The notes beneath the pieces were generated by a model. That model saw only the letters and a list, made by a program, of their open reading frames with translations. It had not been told where the DNA came from and ran no database searches. Both the position numbers and the translations under genes were made by a program. This document shows, one piece after another, positions 41,893 to 52,243 of a stretch of 55,066 bases of DNA. Source of the stretch: Ensifer sp. MPMI2T (GTDB lineage Bacteria > Pseudomonadota > Alphaproteobacteria > Rhizobiales > Rhizobiaceae). Position 1 is the stretch's first letter. Each line of letters opens with the position of its first letter. The stretch lies in contig NZ_SRXN01000040.1 of the NCBI RefSeq assembly GCF_004827385.1, positions 1 to 55,066 on the forward strand, in the 5' to 3' direction.

Positions 41893-42873
41893 TCAGTCTT
41901 CCTTCCGATTACCGTGCGCTAGGAACTCGGCATAGAGCCGGTCCAGGTTGTCTGTAAGATACCGCCCAAAGGGGCCGGCATGCCTTGATTTCATAGACAA
42001 GACAAACGCCTTGCCGGAGTTCGAATACTTAGCGGAGACGGTCTTGTCCGCCGGTTGCCAGTTCTCCATGATCTTGGGAGTCGTCTTCCGGACAGGCTTC
42101 GCCGCGCTGTTCAGACTAGAAAACAGGGCATTGAAGCGTTCGTCGGTGCTCAGTTCGTCGAAGGAGGGATCAGAGACGATCGCCTTCAACTTCCCTTCGT
42201 TGGCCGTTTTGCCCACAAGCAATGACAGCTCGACCCAGCGTTCCCGGCCGACTGCCGGGCAGGGCCCGATCCTTGCGATTGTCTCTTCAGGAATGCGATC
42301 CGTTACGGCGATCATTTTCGAGATGGCGGCCGCATTGGCAGCAAGCGCCAATCCTATGATTGTCCGGTCATAGCCAAGCTTCTCGAGGTGCGAGGCGAAG
42401 TTCGCGCGTTCGATGAAGGAGAGGTTGGCGCGCGCCGAGTTTTCTTGTCCCTGGGCGATAACGTGCGTACGGTCATCCAGCGCCTTTACCACCGCCTTGA
42501 CCTTGCGGCCGAGCTCACGGGCAACGCGGGCGCGGCGATGTCCAAAGACGATTTGGTAACGGCCGGCTGCCGACGGGTGAGGGCGCACAAGGATAGGCGT
42601 ATCCTGCCCGCGCTCGGCGATCGCCTGCTTCAATTCCTCGAACTGCTCGGGATTATCGTCCATGCGATCAGAGACGAACGAACTATCGAGTGTGTCAGGT
42701 TCGAGTTCGACGACCGTTTCTCCTTCGAGAAATTTCTCGGCCTGGCGCGACAACTCATCGAGCGAGCGCACCATGCTCTTCGACGCGCCGCGCATTGGAT
42801 AGGCGGGCGCGACGTCTGCGTGCGGGATTTCCGCTGCGTCGACCAGTCCCGCCAGTAGGTTCTTTCTCGCCAT
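41893..42873 (-). CDS. repB: Plasmid partitioning protein RepB (ParB-like)
   Basis: 326 residues. The N-terminus has the RepB-type SKSMVRSLDEL motif. The ParB/Spo0J nuclease-like domain (about 50-150) includes AERGQDTPILVRPHP and YQIVFGHRRARVARELG; the HTH follows (SFIERANFASHLEKLGYDR, ALAANAAAISKMIAV). It binds parS and works with RepA in segregation. Between repA and repC in an operon; 48 bases after repA. Confidence 0.97.
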   Translation of the reverse strand: MARKNLLAGLVDAAEIPHADVAPAYPMRGASKSMVRSLDELSRQAEKFLEGETVVELEPDTLDSSFVSDRMDDNPEQFEELKQAIAERGQDTPILVRPHPSAAGRYQIVFGHRRARVARELGRKVKAVVKALDDRTHVIAQGQENSARANLSFIERANFASHLEKLGYDRTIIGLALAANAAAISKMIAVTDRIPEETIARIGPCPAVGRERWVELSLLVGKTANEGKLKAIVSDPSFDELSTDERFNALFSSLNSAAKPVRKTTPKIMENWQPADKTVSAKYSNSGKAFVLSMKSRHAGPFGRYLTDNLDRLYAEFLAHGNRKED

Positions 42874-42921
42874 CTACCTGCTCCGTTTGCCTTCGATCTG
42901 CCGGACAGTCCCGGGGAAAGT

Positions 42922-44154
42922 TTACGCCGGTCCGTTGAGAACCTTCCTGCCCCAAGAGGCATGAACGAGTTCGGCGATCTCGGCGTTGACTGCGTTCAGG
43001 GAGTCCATCGCGCGCTCATAAGTGGATCGCGTCATCTGGCTCTTGTCGACTTCGTAAAGTGTCTGCTTAGTGATTCCTGCGTCCGAAATCGCTGTCGATT
43101 TCAGCATCTGGTTCTTCAGCACGAACTGGTGGAACAAGGTCTGCATGAAGCCCACCATCTGCGCCTGCGGCCCGTCCGTTGGCTCGTACCGGGTGATCAG
43201 GTAGCGATACCATTCGAGATTAACCGCAGCACCCGCATCCCGGATCGGCTTCAGGATCCCGCCCAGCATCAAAAGAAACTGTCCCATCGACATGACGTCG
43301 AGCATCTGCGGATGGATCGTGATCAGGACGCTCGTCGCCGCAGTCAGCGCGGTGATCGTGAGATAGCCGAGTTGGGGAGGGCAGTCGATGACGACGACAT
43401 CGTATCGGTCGTCGACCTCCCCCAGCGCGCGCGAAATCCGCGTGAAGAAGGTCTTGCCATCGTTCGAGCTCTTATTCGACATCGCAAGCGGCGTGTCGTA
43501 TTCGTACTCTTGGAGTTCAAGATTCGCAGGCACGATATCAAGGCCCGGGAAATTGGTCGGCTGGATGATCTCGCTAATCGATCGGCGTTGATCGTCATAT
43601 CTGAGCGCCTCATAGAGCGAGGGCGACATGTCGAGCTCGGGCTGAAAACCGTGGAGCGACGAAAGTGATGCCTGCGGGTCGAGGTCCACCGCCAAGACAC
43701 GGTGCCCGGTCAACGCCATGTACTGCGCGAGATGGGCGGCCGTCGTCGTCTTGCCCGAACCGCCCTTGAAATTCACAACGGCAATGACCTGGAGCTTTTC
43801 GCCCGGCCGACGGTGCGGTACGTAGTTCCTGGCTTCCGATCGTCCATGCTGATCGAGATACTGACGTAGTTCCGCCATTTGCTCGGCATTATAAGAACGG
43901 CGACCCGACGACGATGTCTGGGGGAGGGGGCCTTTTCCCTCAAGATGGAGTTTCTTCAGCGTGCTTTGCGAGACGCCCAGGAACTGCGCCACTTCCGAAA
44001 GCGAAAACTGGCGAAGCAGTTTCTTGGCATTCGGCGGGAACTGCTGCATGCTCAGGAGATGCAGCTTCTTAGAAATCAGATCGCCCTGTTCGAGGATGAG
44101 ATCCTCGAAATGCATCGGCTGTGCGGGAGCGACGGACGGCGAATTAGCGTTCAT
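42922..44154 (-). CDS. repA: Plasmid partitioning ATPase RepA (ParA-like)
   Basis: 410 residues. The N-terminal region binds DNA (LRQFSLSEVAQFLGVSQSTL, LHLEGKGPLPQTSSSGRRSY). The ParA ATPase has the deviant Walker A NFKGGSGKTTTA, then VLAVDLDPQASLS and VVVIDCPPQLGYLTI. It drives partition and represses the operon. First gene of repABC; promoter region shared with the divergent traI-trb side. Confidence 0.97.
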   Translation of the reverse strand: MNANSPSVAPAQPMHFEDLILEQGDLISKKLHLLSMQQFPPNAKKLLRQFSLSEVAQFLGVSQSTLKKLHLEGKGPLPQTSSSGRRSYNAEQMAELRQYLDQHGRSEARNYVPHRRPGEKLQVIAVVNFKGGSGKTTTAAHLAQYMALTGHRVLAVDLDPQASLSSLHGFQPELDMSPSLYEALRYDDQRRSISEIIQPTNFPGLDIVPANLELQEYEYDTPLAMSNKSSNDGKTFFTRISRALGEVDDRYDVVVIDCPPQLGYLTITALTAATSVLITIHPQMLDVMSMGQFLLMLGGILKPIRDAGAAVNLEWYRYLITRYEPTDGPQAQMVGFMQTLFHQFVLKNQMLKSTAISDAGITKQTLYEVDKSQMTRSTYERAMDSLNAVNAEIAELVHASWGRKVLNGPA

Positions 44155-44198
44155 TGCAAGGGAGCTCTCGAATAACGGTTTTTCGGCCCGAGAGCCGA

Positions 44199-44214
44199 CA
44201 TAATCGTTATTATG
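44199..44214. promoter_or_regulatory. Palindrome upstream of repA, candidate RepA operator
   Basis: CATAAT-CGTT-ATTATG, 45 bases upstream of the repA start. A/T-rich palindromes here are typical targets for autorepression of repABC. Confidence 0.4.
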
Positions 44215-44247
44215 TGCGATTCTAGCCGGCTGACAAGGAATATAGAG

Positions 44248-44574
44248 TTAACAAAGGGTTAATACAGCGTCCCGCTCGCCGGCAAAACACACGTGTTTCT
44301 CCTTTATTCCTAGGCACTTAGATGGCCGCTTGCGCTCCGCTAGACGCCAACACTTTTCCAGGGGAGAAATACGGCCGTTCGCCTGGCTACGAAACTTCAC
44401 TTCGAAATAGCGGTCATATTCCTCTCCGCGACTCACCCGACTCAGTCTTGGCGGATACATGCGAGTTCTGAGTTGCTGCAATTGCCCGGACAGAAGCCCT
44501 GCGTGGCGCATGATCTTGCTGCGAGCATCTTCCTTCGAGCGCACAACTGATTCTACTCGATTTGCTATCGCCAT
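44248..44574 (-). CDS. Short protein with RepA-like N-terminus, possible repA remnant
   Basis: 108 residues. IMRHAGLLSGQLQQLRTRMY followed by PP resembles the first helices of RepA partition proteins, after which the similarity is lost. It lies in the leader of repA and in the same direction. It may be a scrap of an older repA or an independent small gene. Between 44575 and 44824 no gene is convincing, and no tra-box palindrome was seen. Confidence 0.35.
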   Translation of the reverse strand: MAIANRVESVVRSKEDARSKIMRHAGLLSGQLQQLRTRMYPPRLSRVSRGEEYDRYFEVKFRSQANGRISPLEKCWRLAERKRPSKCLGIKEKHVCFAGERDAVLTLC

Positions 44575-44824
44575 CTTTCCCTCTTGGCGGCTTTCAAGGG
44601 TCCGGGAGAACCCCTAGGAGGATCTTGGCTTTTTGTGTTTTCGCTCCGAGGCTTACCCGACGCTTCCGCCAGCTTGATCCCCAACGGTTCTCCTGTGAAG
44701 CCAGCGATCTCGTGGGGCCACGCCAACGGTCTTCGCTCAAAACTAACGCCCGAATCACCTCCGGCACAACCCTGTTGAATTCTACAACTGCCCAGCGATT
44801 CGGATCCGTGCTCATGTCGCGACG

Positions 44825-45480
44825 ATGTTCAACGACGGAGAAATTGATGCAGTTCTCGCGATCTCAAAGCCCCGGAATACCGAAGAAGCCCGGCTTCTCC
44901 ACAGCCATCATCAGCTGCGCGCCCGCGTCTTTTCCGATCGGTTGGGTTGGGAAGTCAATGTTGCAGGAGGCTGTGAGTCGGATGCTTTCGACGATATCCA
45001 ACCGACCTACATTTTAGCCGCCGCCAAGATGGGTCGGTTGGCTGGATGTGCCCGCCTTCTTCCTGCACTGGGCCCGACGATGGTGGCGAACGTTTTCCCC
45101 TCGCTTCTTTCTGCCGGGCAGCTCAACGCTCATTCATCCATGGTCGAGAGCTCGCGCTTTTGCGTGGACACCTCGCTTGCTGAGGCAGGGGAGACGGTCC
45201 TATTCACGAGGCAACGCTCACCATGTTCGCGGGGATCATCGAGTGGTCGATGGCGAACCAGTTCACCGAGATCGTCACGGTAACGGACATTCGCTTCGAG
45301 CGGATCCTCGCGCGTGTCGGTTGGCGGCTTCAGCGCCTTGGCGAGCCGAGAAGGATAGGGGCGACCATGGCCGTGGCCGGCACTCTGCCCGCGAATGCTG
45401 ACACATTCATGAAGCTCCGCCCCGCCAATTACCGCTCCAACATCACCAGTCCTTTTGGGCAAGCAGCTAAGGAGAAATCC
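44825..45480 (+). pseudogene. traI: Acyl-homoserine-lactone synthase TraI, frameshifted
   Basis: The first frame has HQLRARVFSDRLGWEV, ESDAFDDIQPTYILA, GRLAGCARLLPALGPTMVAN and MVESSRFCVDTSLAEAG, the conserved core of LuxI-type synthases. Near GGCAGGGGAGAC (about 45185-45196) the homology jumps one frame to HEATLTMFAGIIEWSMANQ, and then runs without a stop into trbB. In Ti-type plasmids TraI makes the signal for TraR-controlled transfer and heads the traI-trb operon, divergent from repABC, exactly as here. The frameshift before the C-terminal third would inactivate it unless it is a base-calling error. Confidence 0.85.
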
Positions 45481-46458
45481 GTGACACAACTTCGCTCCCA
45501 TCCTCGACTCGTCCGCAAGCTTCAGGAGGCACTTGGCGACGAGCTTTGCGTCGCACCGGACGATAGCAACGTCGTCGAGATCATGCTGAATCCCGATGGC
45601 AAGCTGTTCATCGAACGGCTTGGGCATGGCGTGGCGCCTGCCGGAGAGATGTCATCATCTGCGGCGGAAATGGTGATCGGTACGGTCGCCCACGCGCTGC
45701 AATCGGAAGTCGATACCGACCAACCCCTCATTTCCGGAGAACTCCCGATCGGCGGACATCGCTTCGAAGGCCTTTTGCCGCCAGTGGTCGCGAAGCCCGC
45801 CTTTACGATTCGTCGGCGCGCATCGCGCCTAATCCCGCTCGATGATTATGTTCGCTCTGCAGTCATGACCGAGGCCCAAGCTGCGACGGTCCGCAGCGCA
45901 ATTGCCTCGCGTCTGAACATCATCATTTCCGGGGGGACTGGCTCCGGCAAGACGACGCTCGCAAATGCAGTAATCAATGAGATCGTGAAGAGCGCACCAG
46001 AAGACCGGCTCGTCATTCTCGAAGATACAGTTGAAATCCAATGCGTGGCTGAGAACGCGCTTTTCCTGCGCACCAGTGATGCAATCGATATGGCGCGGCT
46101 CCTCAAGAGCACGATGCGCCTGCGCCCTGACCGCGTAGTCGTTGGCGAGGTCCGCGACGGCGCGGCGTTGACGCTTCTAAAGGCCTGGAACACAGGTCAC
46201 CCCGGCGGCGTGGCAACGATCCACTCGAACACGGCGACCTCCGCGCTGCGCCGCCTGGAACAGTTGACGGCCGAAGCAAGCCAACAGCCGATGCACGAGG
46301 TGATTGGGGAGGCTGTCGACCTCATCGTTTCCATCGAACGTACGCCGCGAGGCCGGCGGGTCCGCGACGTCATCCAGGTCGAGCGCTTCGCCAACGGCCA
46401 ATACGAGATCGAATCCGACCAACTCACCGAAGAACAGGAGGCGCGGCATGTCGCCTAA
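45481..46458 (+). CDS. trbB: Conjugal transfer ATPase TrbB (VirB11-like)
   Basis: About 325 residues from the GTG at 45481 (AAGGAG upstream). SNVVEIMLNPDGKLFIERLG at the N-terminus; Walker A SGGTGSGKTTLA; Asp/His boxes VILEDTVEIQ and VGEVRDGAALTLLKAWNTGH. A hexameric traffic ATPase of the type IV mating apparatus. This is one of the few intact genes in the cluster. The traI frame continues into it, so the original traI stop has been lost. Confidence 0.95.
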   Translation: MTQLRSHPRLVRKLQEALGDELCVAPDDSNVVEIMLNPDGKLFIERLGHGVAPAGEMSSSAAEMVIGTVAHALQSEVDTDQPLISGELPIGGHRFEGLLPPVVAKPAFTIRRRASRLIPLDDYVRSAVMTEAQAATVRSAIASRLNIIISGGTGSGKTTLANAVINEIVKSAPEDRLVILEDTVEIQCVAENALFLRTSDAIDMARLLKSTMRLRPDRVVVGEVRDGAALTLLKAWNTGHPGGVATIHSNTATSALRRLEQLTAEASQQPMHEVIGEAVDLIVSIERTPRGRRVRDVIQVERFANGQYEIESDQLTEEQEARHVA

Positions 46459-46831
46459 GAATACGGTTGTTTCCATTGCGCTTCTTGGTGCGCCAGTCAT
46501 TTTGGCGTCGGTCGCACCGGCACTGGCCAGCTCAGGCGGTAGTCTGCCCTGGGAAGGACCGCTCGAGCAAATCCAGGAGTCCATCACGGGGCCAGTCGCG
46601 GGCTATATCGCACTTGCAGCAGTAGCGATCGCCGGCGGCATGCTGATCTTCGGTGGGGAGCTCAATGACTTCGCGCGGCGCCTGATGTACGTCGTGCTTG
46701 TTGCCGGCATTCTCCTTGGCGCCACAACCATTGTCGACCTGTTTGGTGCGACCGGCGCTTCGATCGGCCTGACTGATGATCGGGTCGCTTCGACACGCCC
46801 GAGTGCAGGAGGGGAGGGGGCTCGTGGCTGA
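46448..46831 (+). CDS. trbC: Conjugal transfer pilin TrbC
   Basis: 127 residues with a signal peptide (to about ALAS, 28) and two hydrophobic helices (about 50-95). VirB2-like prepilin that is cyclised to form the mating pilus. Overlaps trbB by 11 bases and trbD by 8. Intact. Confidence 0.9.
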   Translation: MSPKNTVVSIALLGAPVILASVAPALASSGGSLPWEGPLEQIQESITGPVAGYIALAAVAIAGGMLIFGGELNDFARRLMYVVLVAGILLGATTIVDLFGATGASIGLTDDRVASTRPSAGGEGARG

Positions 46832-47123
46832 GGCGCTATCCGGGCGTCACCGCAAACGCATTCATCGTGCGCTTTCGCGGCCGAACCTCCTGATGGGCGC
46901 GGATCGGGAACTGGTTCTGATCACCGGGCTTGCCGCCGTTATCCTGATTTTCGTGGTGCTGACTGTCTACTCGGCGTTCTTCGGGGTCGCCGTGTGGATC
47001 GTGATCGTCGGCTTGCTGCGGATGATGGCGAAGTCGGATCCGCTCATGCGGCAGGTTTATGTCCGCCACATCTCGTACGAACCCTACTACAAGGCGACCA
47101 CTTCTCCGTGGCGCCGGTATTGA
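46824..47123 (+). CDS. trbD: Conjugal transfer protein TrbD (VirB3-like)
   Basis: 99 residues from a GTG after a strong GGAGGGGAGG site. LSRPNLLMGADRELVLITGL, one long hydrophobic segment, then VRHISYEPYYKA. Inner-membrane component of the transfer channel. Intact. Confidence 0.92.
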   Translation: MAEALSGRHRKRIHRALSRPNLLMGADRELVLITGLAAVILIFVVLTVYSAFFGVAVWIVIVGLLRMMAKSDPLMRQVYVRHISYEPYYKATTSPWRRY

Positions 47124-47132
47124 GGGACTGGC

Positions 47133-49589
47133 ATGGTCGCGCTCAAACGCTTCCGGGCCACTGGCCCATCCTTCGCGGATCTCGTTCCCTATGCCGGTCT
47201 GGTCGACAATGGCGTCCTTCTGTTGAAGGACGGAAGCCTGATGGCTGGCTGGTATTTTGCGGGTCCGGACTCTGAAAGTGCTACCGACCTCGAGCGCAAC
47301 GAACTGTCGCGCCAGATCAATGCCATCCTGTCGCGGCTCGGAAGCGGCTGGATGATCCAGGTCGAGGCCATCCGTATCCCGACGTACGATTATCCCACGG
47401 GAAGACCGCTGCCATTTCCCCGATGCTGTCACGCGCGCGATCGACGCGGAGCGGCGGGCGCATTTCGCGCGCGACCGGGGACATTTCGAAAGCAAGCATG
47501 CGCTTATCCTGACCTATCGGCCGTCGGAGGCCAAAAAGACAGCGCTCAGCAAATACATTTATTCGGACGAGGAGAGCCGTAAGAAGACCTATGCCGACAC
47601 GGTGCTTTTCATCTTCAAGAACGCTGTCCGCGAGATTGAGCAATATTTCGCCAACACGCTTTCGATCCGGCGCATGGAAACGCGCGAGGTTACCGAAAGG
47701 GGAAGGGAGCGTGTCGCCCGCTATGATGAACTACTCCAATTTATCCGATTCTGCATCACTGGCGAAAATCATCCGATCCGATTGCCGGCTGCTCCCATGT
47801 ATCTCGACTGGATCGCGACCGCTGAATTCGAGCATGGTCTGACGCCGAAGGTCGAGAACCGATTCCTCGGTGTCGTGGCGATCGACGGACTGCCGGCGGA
47901 GAGCTGGCCGGGGATCCTCAACAGTCTTGACCTGATGCCTCTCACCTATCGTTGGTCGTCGCGCTTCATTTTCCTCGACGCTGAAGAGGCGCGTCAAAAG
48001 CTGGAGCGGACACGCAAGAAGTGGCAGCAGAAAGTCCGTCCGTTCTTCGACCAGCTATTCCAGACACAAAGCCGGTCGGTCGATCAGGATGCCATGACGA
48101 TGGTGGCCGAGACTGAGGATGCGATAGCGCAAGCATCGTCGGAGCTTGTCGCCTACGGCTATTACACGCCCGTGATCATTCTCTTCGACAATGATCGGGA
48201 GGCATTGCGGGAAAAAGCCGAGACGACCCGCCGACTGATCCAGGCCGAGGGATTTGGGACGCGGATCGAGACACTCAACGCGACTGACGCCTATCTCGGT
48301 AGCCTACCGGGCAACTGGTACTGCAATATCCGCGAACCGCTGATCAACACCAGCAACCTTGCCGATCTCATCCCTCTGAATTCGGTCTGGTCCGGCTCGC
48401 CTGTGGCGCCGTGCCCCTTCTATCCGCCGAATTCGCCGCCCCTCATGCAGGTTGCGAGCGGCTCGACGCCGTTCCGGCTGAACCTGCACGTCGATGATGT
48501 GGGCCATACGCTGATCTTCGGCCCGACCGGCTCGGGCAAATCCACACTGCTGGCACTGATTGCGGTACAGTTTAGGCGCTACGAACGCGCCCAAATCTTT
48601 GTCTTCGACAAAGGGAACTCGCTGTTACCGTTGACCCTGGCTGCCGGAGGGGATCACTACGCGATCGGCGGCGACGGCGAGGAAGAGGGGAGGGCGCTCG
48701 CCTTCTGCCCGCTCTCGGAGCTTTCCACTGACGGCGATCGCGCCTGGGCGACCGAGTGGATCGAAATGCTGGTCGCGCTGCAGGGTATCACCATCACGCC
48801 CGATCATCGCAACGCCATCTCGCGCCAGATCGGTTTGATGGCGAGAGCACCTGGTCGATCGCTGTCGGATTTCGTGAGCGGCGTTCAGATGCGCGAGATC
48901 AAGGACGCGCTGCATCACTATACTGTCGACGGGCCGATGGGTCAGCTTCTCGACGCGGAAGAGGACGGCTTGACGCTCGGCGCCTTTCAGTGCTTCGAGA
49001 TCGAGCAACTGATGAACATGGGCGAGCGCAATCTCGTGCCCGTGCTCACCTATCTGTTCCGACGGATCGAGAAGCGCCTCGACGGTTCTCCGAGCCTAAT
49101 TGTGCTGGACGAGGCGTGGTTGATGCTCGGCCACCCGGTGTTCCGAGCCAAGATTCGCGAATGGCAGAAGGTGCTGCGCAAGGCAAATTGCGCCGTCGTC
49201 CTCGCAACACAGTCAATCTCCGACGCGGAGCGCTCCGGCATCATTGATGTGCTGAAGGAATCCTGCCCGACCAAATCTGCCTCCCGAACGGCGCCGCGCG
49301 CGAGCCGGGGACGCGCGAGTTCTATGAGAGGATTGGCTTCAACGAGCGGCAAATCGAGATCGTTTCGAACGCGATTCCCAAGCGCGAATACTACGTCGTC
49401 ACACCTGAAGGCCGGCGTCTCTTCGATATGGCGCTTGGTCCCGTGGCGCTCAGCTTCGTCGGCGCATCCGGCAAGGAAGACTTGAAGCGCATTCGCGCCC
49501 TTCATTTCGAACACGGCCGCGATTGGCCGATCCACTGGCTCCAGATGAGAGGAGTTCACGATGCCGCATCGCTGTTCAACGTCGAATAG
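47133..49589 (+). pseudogene. trbE: Conjugal transfer ATPase TrbE (VirB4-like), two frameshifts
   Basis: The first frame (MVALKRFRATGPSFADLVPY, to PTYDYPTG) shifts near 47400 to a second frame with HFARDRGHFESKHALILTYR. This holds the main body including Walker A FGPTGSGKSTLLAL and Walker B SLIVLDEAWLMLG. Near ACCAAATCTG (about 49270) it shifts again to ICLPNGAAREPGTREFYERI and ends at the TAG 49587-49589. Both shifts look like single missing bases, one beside AAA. As written no full VirB4-type ATPase can be made, though the 47602-49485 frame is long. Confidence 0.9.
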
Positions 49590-50365
49590 TTTGGTCGCCG
49601 GTCTGGCGGTCGTCGCCGTAACGATTGGCACTATCACGCGGGCCGATGCCGGCACCGCCACAGGTGCGGCGACCGAGTGGACGCAGGTTCTCAACAATGG
49701 CGAACTGGTGTCGCTCGTCGGTCAATCTGGAGAGCAGATCCAGAACCAGCTCACGCAGATTAGCCAGCTCGCGCAACAGATCGAAACTCAGTTGAACATC
49801 TATCAGAACCTTGTTGCAAAACACGGCCACCCTCCCGTCCCACATGTGGGGGCAAGTCGAGAGCGATCTCAATCAGCTTCGCAACATCGTCGATCAGGGC
49901 CAGAGCATCGCTTTTTCCATGGTCAACGCCGACGACGTACTGCGGCACCGATTCCAGAGCTGTGCAACCCTCAAGACCAACCTGCCGAGCAATGAGACAT
50001 TCTCCTCGACCTATCAAACCTGATCGGACACCAACCGGGATACGATTGCCAGCACGCTGAAAGCGGCAAGCCTCACGGCCGATCAGTTCGCCAGCGAGGA
50101 AACCACAATGTCCTCGTTACGGTCGATATCAGAGACGGCCGACGGGCAGATGAAGGCCCTGCAGGTCGGCCATCAGATCGCGGCGCAGCAAGTCGCGCAA
50201 ATGCAGAAGCTCCGCGGGCTCGTCTCGCAGCAGATGACGATGATGGCAACCTGGCTCCAGACAGAGCAGACCGACAAGGACCTCGCTCAGGCTCGGCGGG
50301 AGAAGTTCTTCGGTGCGACGGCGCCATCCACCTCCGGCGGTGAAAAAACGAAGGTGGAATGGTGA
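49561..50365 (+). pseudogene. trbJ: Conjugal transfer protein TrbJ (VirB5-like), frameshift plus stop
   Basis: Signal peptide and TEWTQVLNNGELVSLVGQSG, QLTQISQLAQQIETQLNIYQ; after a frameshift near 49812, LQNTATLPSHMWGQVESDLN. An in-frame TGA near 50023 stands where the family has Trp (TYQ(S/T)WSDTNRD), and homology continues SDTNRDTIASTLKAASLTA to the C-terminus. Minor pilus component, here dead by two lesions. Confidence 0.88.
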
Positions 50366-50505
50366 GAGCGAAACTGACCCTGATCGCAATCGCGACGATT
50401 CTTACGATCGGCAGTGCCAGCATCTGGTTCATCATCGCGGAGTTCGTCGGCTCGTCAAAAGATTACCCGACGTCGGGCGGCCAGAAGGTGAAAGTTGAAT
50501 GGTGA
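50362..50505 (+). CDS. trbK: Entry exclusion protein TrbK
   Basis: 47 residues from a GTG that overlaps the trbJ stop. A single hydrophobic N-terminal segment (LIAIATILTIGSASIWFII), then KDYPTSGGQKVKVEW. Position between trbJ and trbL and size fit TrbK, the small exclusion lipoprotein or membrane protein; no Cys is present. Too short to be obvious in a simple gene scan. Confidence 0.7.
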   Translation: MRAKLTLIAIATILTIGSASIWFIIAEFVGSSKDYPTSGGQKVKVEW

Positions 50506-50509
50506 ACCC

Positions 50510-51681
50510 ATGATGCGAAACAACTCCGCGCTCTGCGCGTCGCCATGGTGTTTGCTACTTTCGCTGCATTGGCCGCGCAGCCTGCATTGGCCCAGGAGGG
50601 CTCGGTACTGACGTCCCTTCAAACCAGATCACGACTGCTGCGAAAGGGTGGGAAACCACTGTCACGGACGCCGCGAAGTCATTGTTCTGGATTCTTGCTA
50701 CCATCGAGATCGGCATCGCAGCGGTATGGCTTGCCCTTGAGGCTGCGTCCCTCGACAGCTGGTTTGCCGAGCTCGTCCGGCGCATCATGTTCGTCGGCTT
50801 CTTCGCGTTCGTGCTGGCGCAGGGGCCGACCTTCGCCAAGGCCGTGGTCGACAGTCTCTTCCAGATTGGCGCCGGAGGGGGTACCGCCTCGCCCGCGGAC
50901 GTCTTCAACGCCGGGCTCGCCGTCGAAGATGTCCGAAAAAATCCAGTTCGGCCTCTTCGAGGACAATTCGCTCGCGATCTCGGCCGCTTTCGCCATGATC
51001 GTTGTCGTCATTTCTTTCTCTCTTGTCGCGGCAATCTTCGTCTCCGTCATGGTTGAGATGTACCTCGGCCTGCTTGCCGGAATGATCATGCTTGGACTTG
51101 GAGGGTCGTCGTTCACCAAAGACTTCGCCGTCCGCTATCTGGTTTACGCCTTTTCAGTAGGCATGAAGCTCATGGCTTTGGTCATGATCTCCGGCATTGG
51201 ATCGGAAGTGCTCATTGGATTGGCGAATGAGCCCCAAGTCGGCGACCAGTTCCAGACCGCACTCGCGATTGCCGGGATCGCCGTGGTCATCTTCATCATT
51301 GCGATCCACGTGCCGAATATCATCCAAGGTGTTGTCCAAGGGGCCTCGGTATCCGGAGGAATGGAAACGATCCGTCACGGCGGGCCGGCAGCATCCTTCG
51401 CCGCAGGCGCAGGGTTCCCCGCAGCAGGCGGTGCAGGAGCCGGTTTTGCGGCAGGTCAGTCCGCCAGAGCGGCCGGCTCATCGTTCGCTGGTGCGGCTCT
51501 TCGAGGAATCAGCGCCGGGTTGGGATCGGCAGGCAAAGCTGCCGGTTCCGCGGCGAAGGAGAAGGCGATCGGTTCGCCCGGCGCTTATGCGGGTTCAATC
51601 CTCGGACTTGCCAACGCCAAGCTCGATGAGGGCCGCGGCGGCTACAGCGCGCCGAAACCACCTCCCGAACGCAATGACTAA
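50510..51681 (+). pseudogene. trbL: Conjugal transfer protein TrbL (VirB6-like), three frameshifts
   Basis: Start ATG 50510/50513. The expected sequence appears in successive frames: MVFATFAALAAQPALAQEGS, then KGWETTVTDAAKSLFWILAT and VGFFAFVLAQGPTFAKAVVD, then SEKIQFGLFEDNSLAISAAF to the Gly/Ala-rich tail. The breaks are at GCGAAACAAC, TTCAAACCAG (about 50622) and GTCCGAAAAAATCC (about 50935); each has an A run. A multi-pass inner-membrane channel protein. Confidence 0.88.
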
Positions 51682-51705
51682 CAGCAATCAGAAAGTGATG
51701 GATCG

Positions 51706-52226
51706 ATGGCAGCGAACCACGCCCCCGAAAACCCCTATCTTGCCGCACGGCAGGAATGGACGGAACGATACGGATCCTATGTGCGAGCCGCCGCGGCATG
51801 GCGCATCGTCGGCATACTGGGCCTGACCATGGCCGTGATCGGCTTTGGATATGCCATGTATCTCAGCACTCAGGTCAAGCTGGTGCCGTACATCGTGGAG
51901 GTCGACAAACTCGGCACGTCGGTCACGGCCGGCTTCCCCGAACAGATCGAGTACGCGAACGTCCGGGTGGTGCGCGCCACACTCGGCAATTTCGTCACCA
52001 GCTTCCGTTCGATCACGCGCGATGCCGTGGTGCAGAAACAGTATATCAAACGAATCTACGCGCTGCTGCGAACGTCCGACCCGTCGACCGAGAAGATCAA
52101 CACCTGGTTCCGGGGCAATTCGCCGTTCGAAAGGGCGAAGACGTCCACGATCGAGACGAGGCGACGATCCGCCTCAATCCGATCGGTCTCTATGTCCGGG
52201 ATTTTGACTGGACCGCACAGCTTTAA
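51706..52226 (+). pseudogene. trbF: Conjugal transfer protein TrbF (VirB8-like), internal deletion
   Basis: The N-terminal 145 residues are normal: NPYLAARQEWTERYGSYVRA, a membrane segment (VGILGLTMAVIGFGYAMYLS), then VVQKQYIKRIYALLR and FERAKTST. The protein then jumps to the true C-terminus, DEATIRLNPIGLYVRDFDWT, in another frame. Some 50-60 residues expected between them are missing, so this is a real deletion and not a single base error. Stop TAA 52224-52226. Confidence 0.85.
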
Positions 52227-52243
52227 GAGCAGGGGATTTTTCA

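Noticed and set aside
44594..44815. A 73-codon minus-strand frame between repA and traI
   Set aside because: No recognised motif, no convincing ribosome site; could be real but not supportable.
44575..44824. tra box or TraR binding site upstream of traI
   Set aside because: No 18-bp palindrome of the tra-box type was found; only a short TTGAATTC-like repeat.
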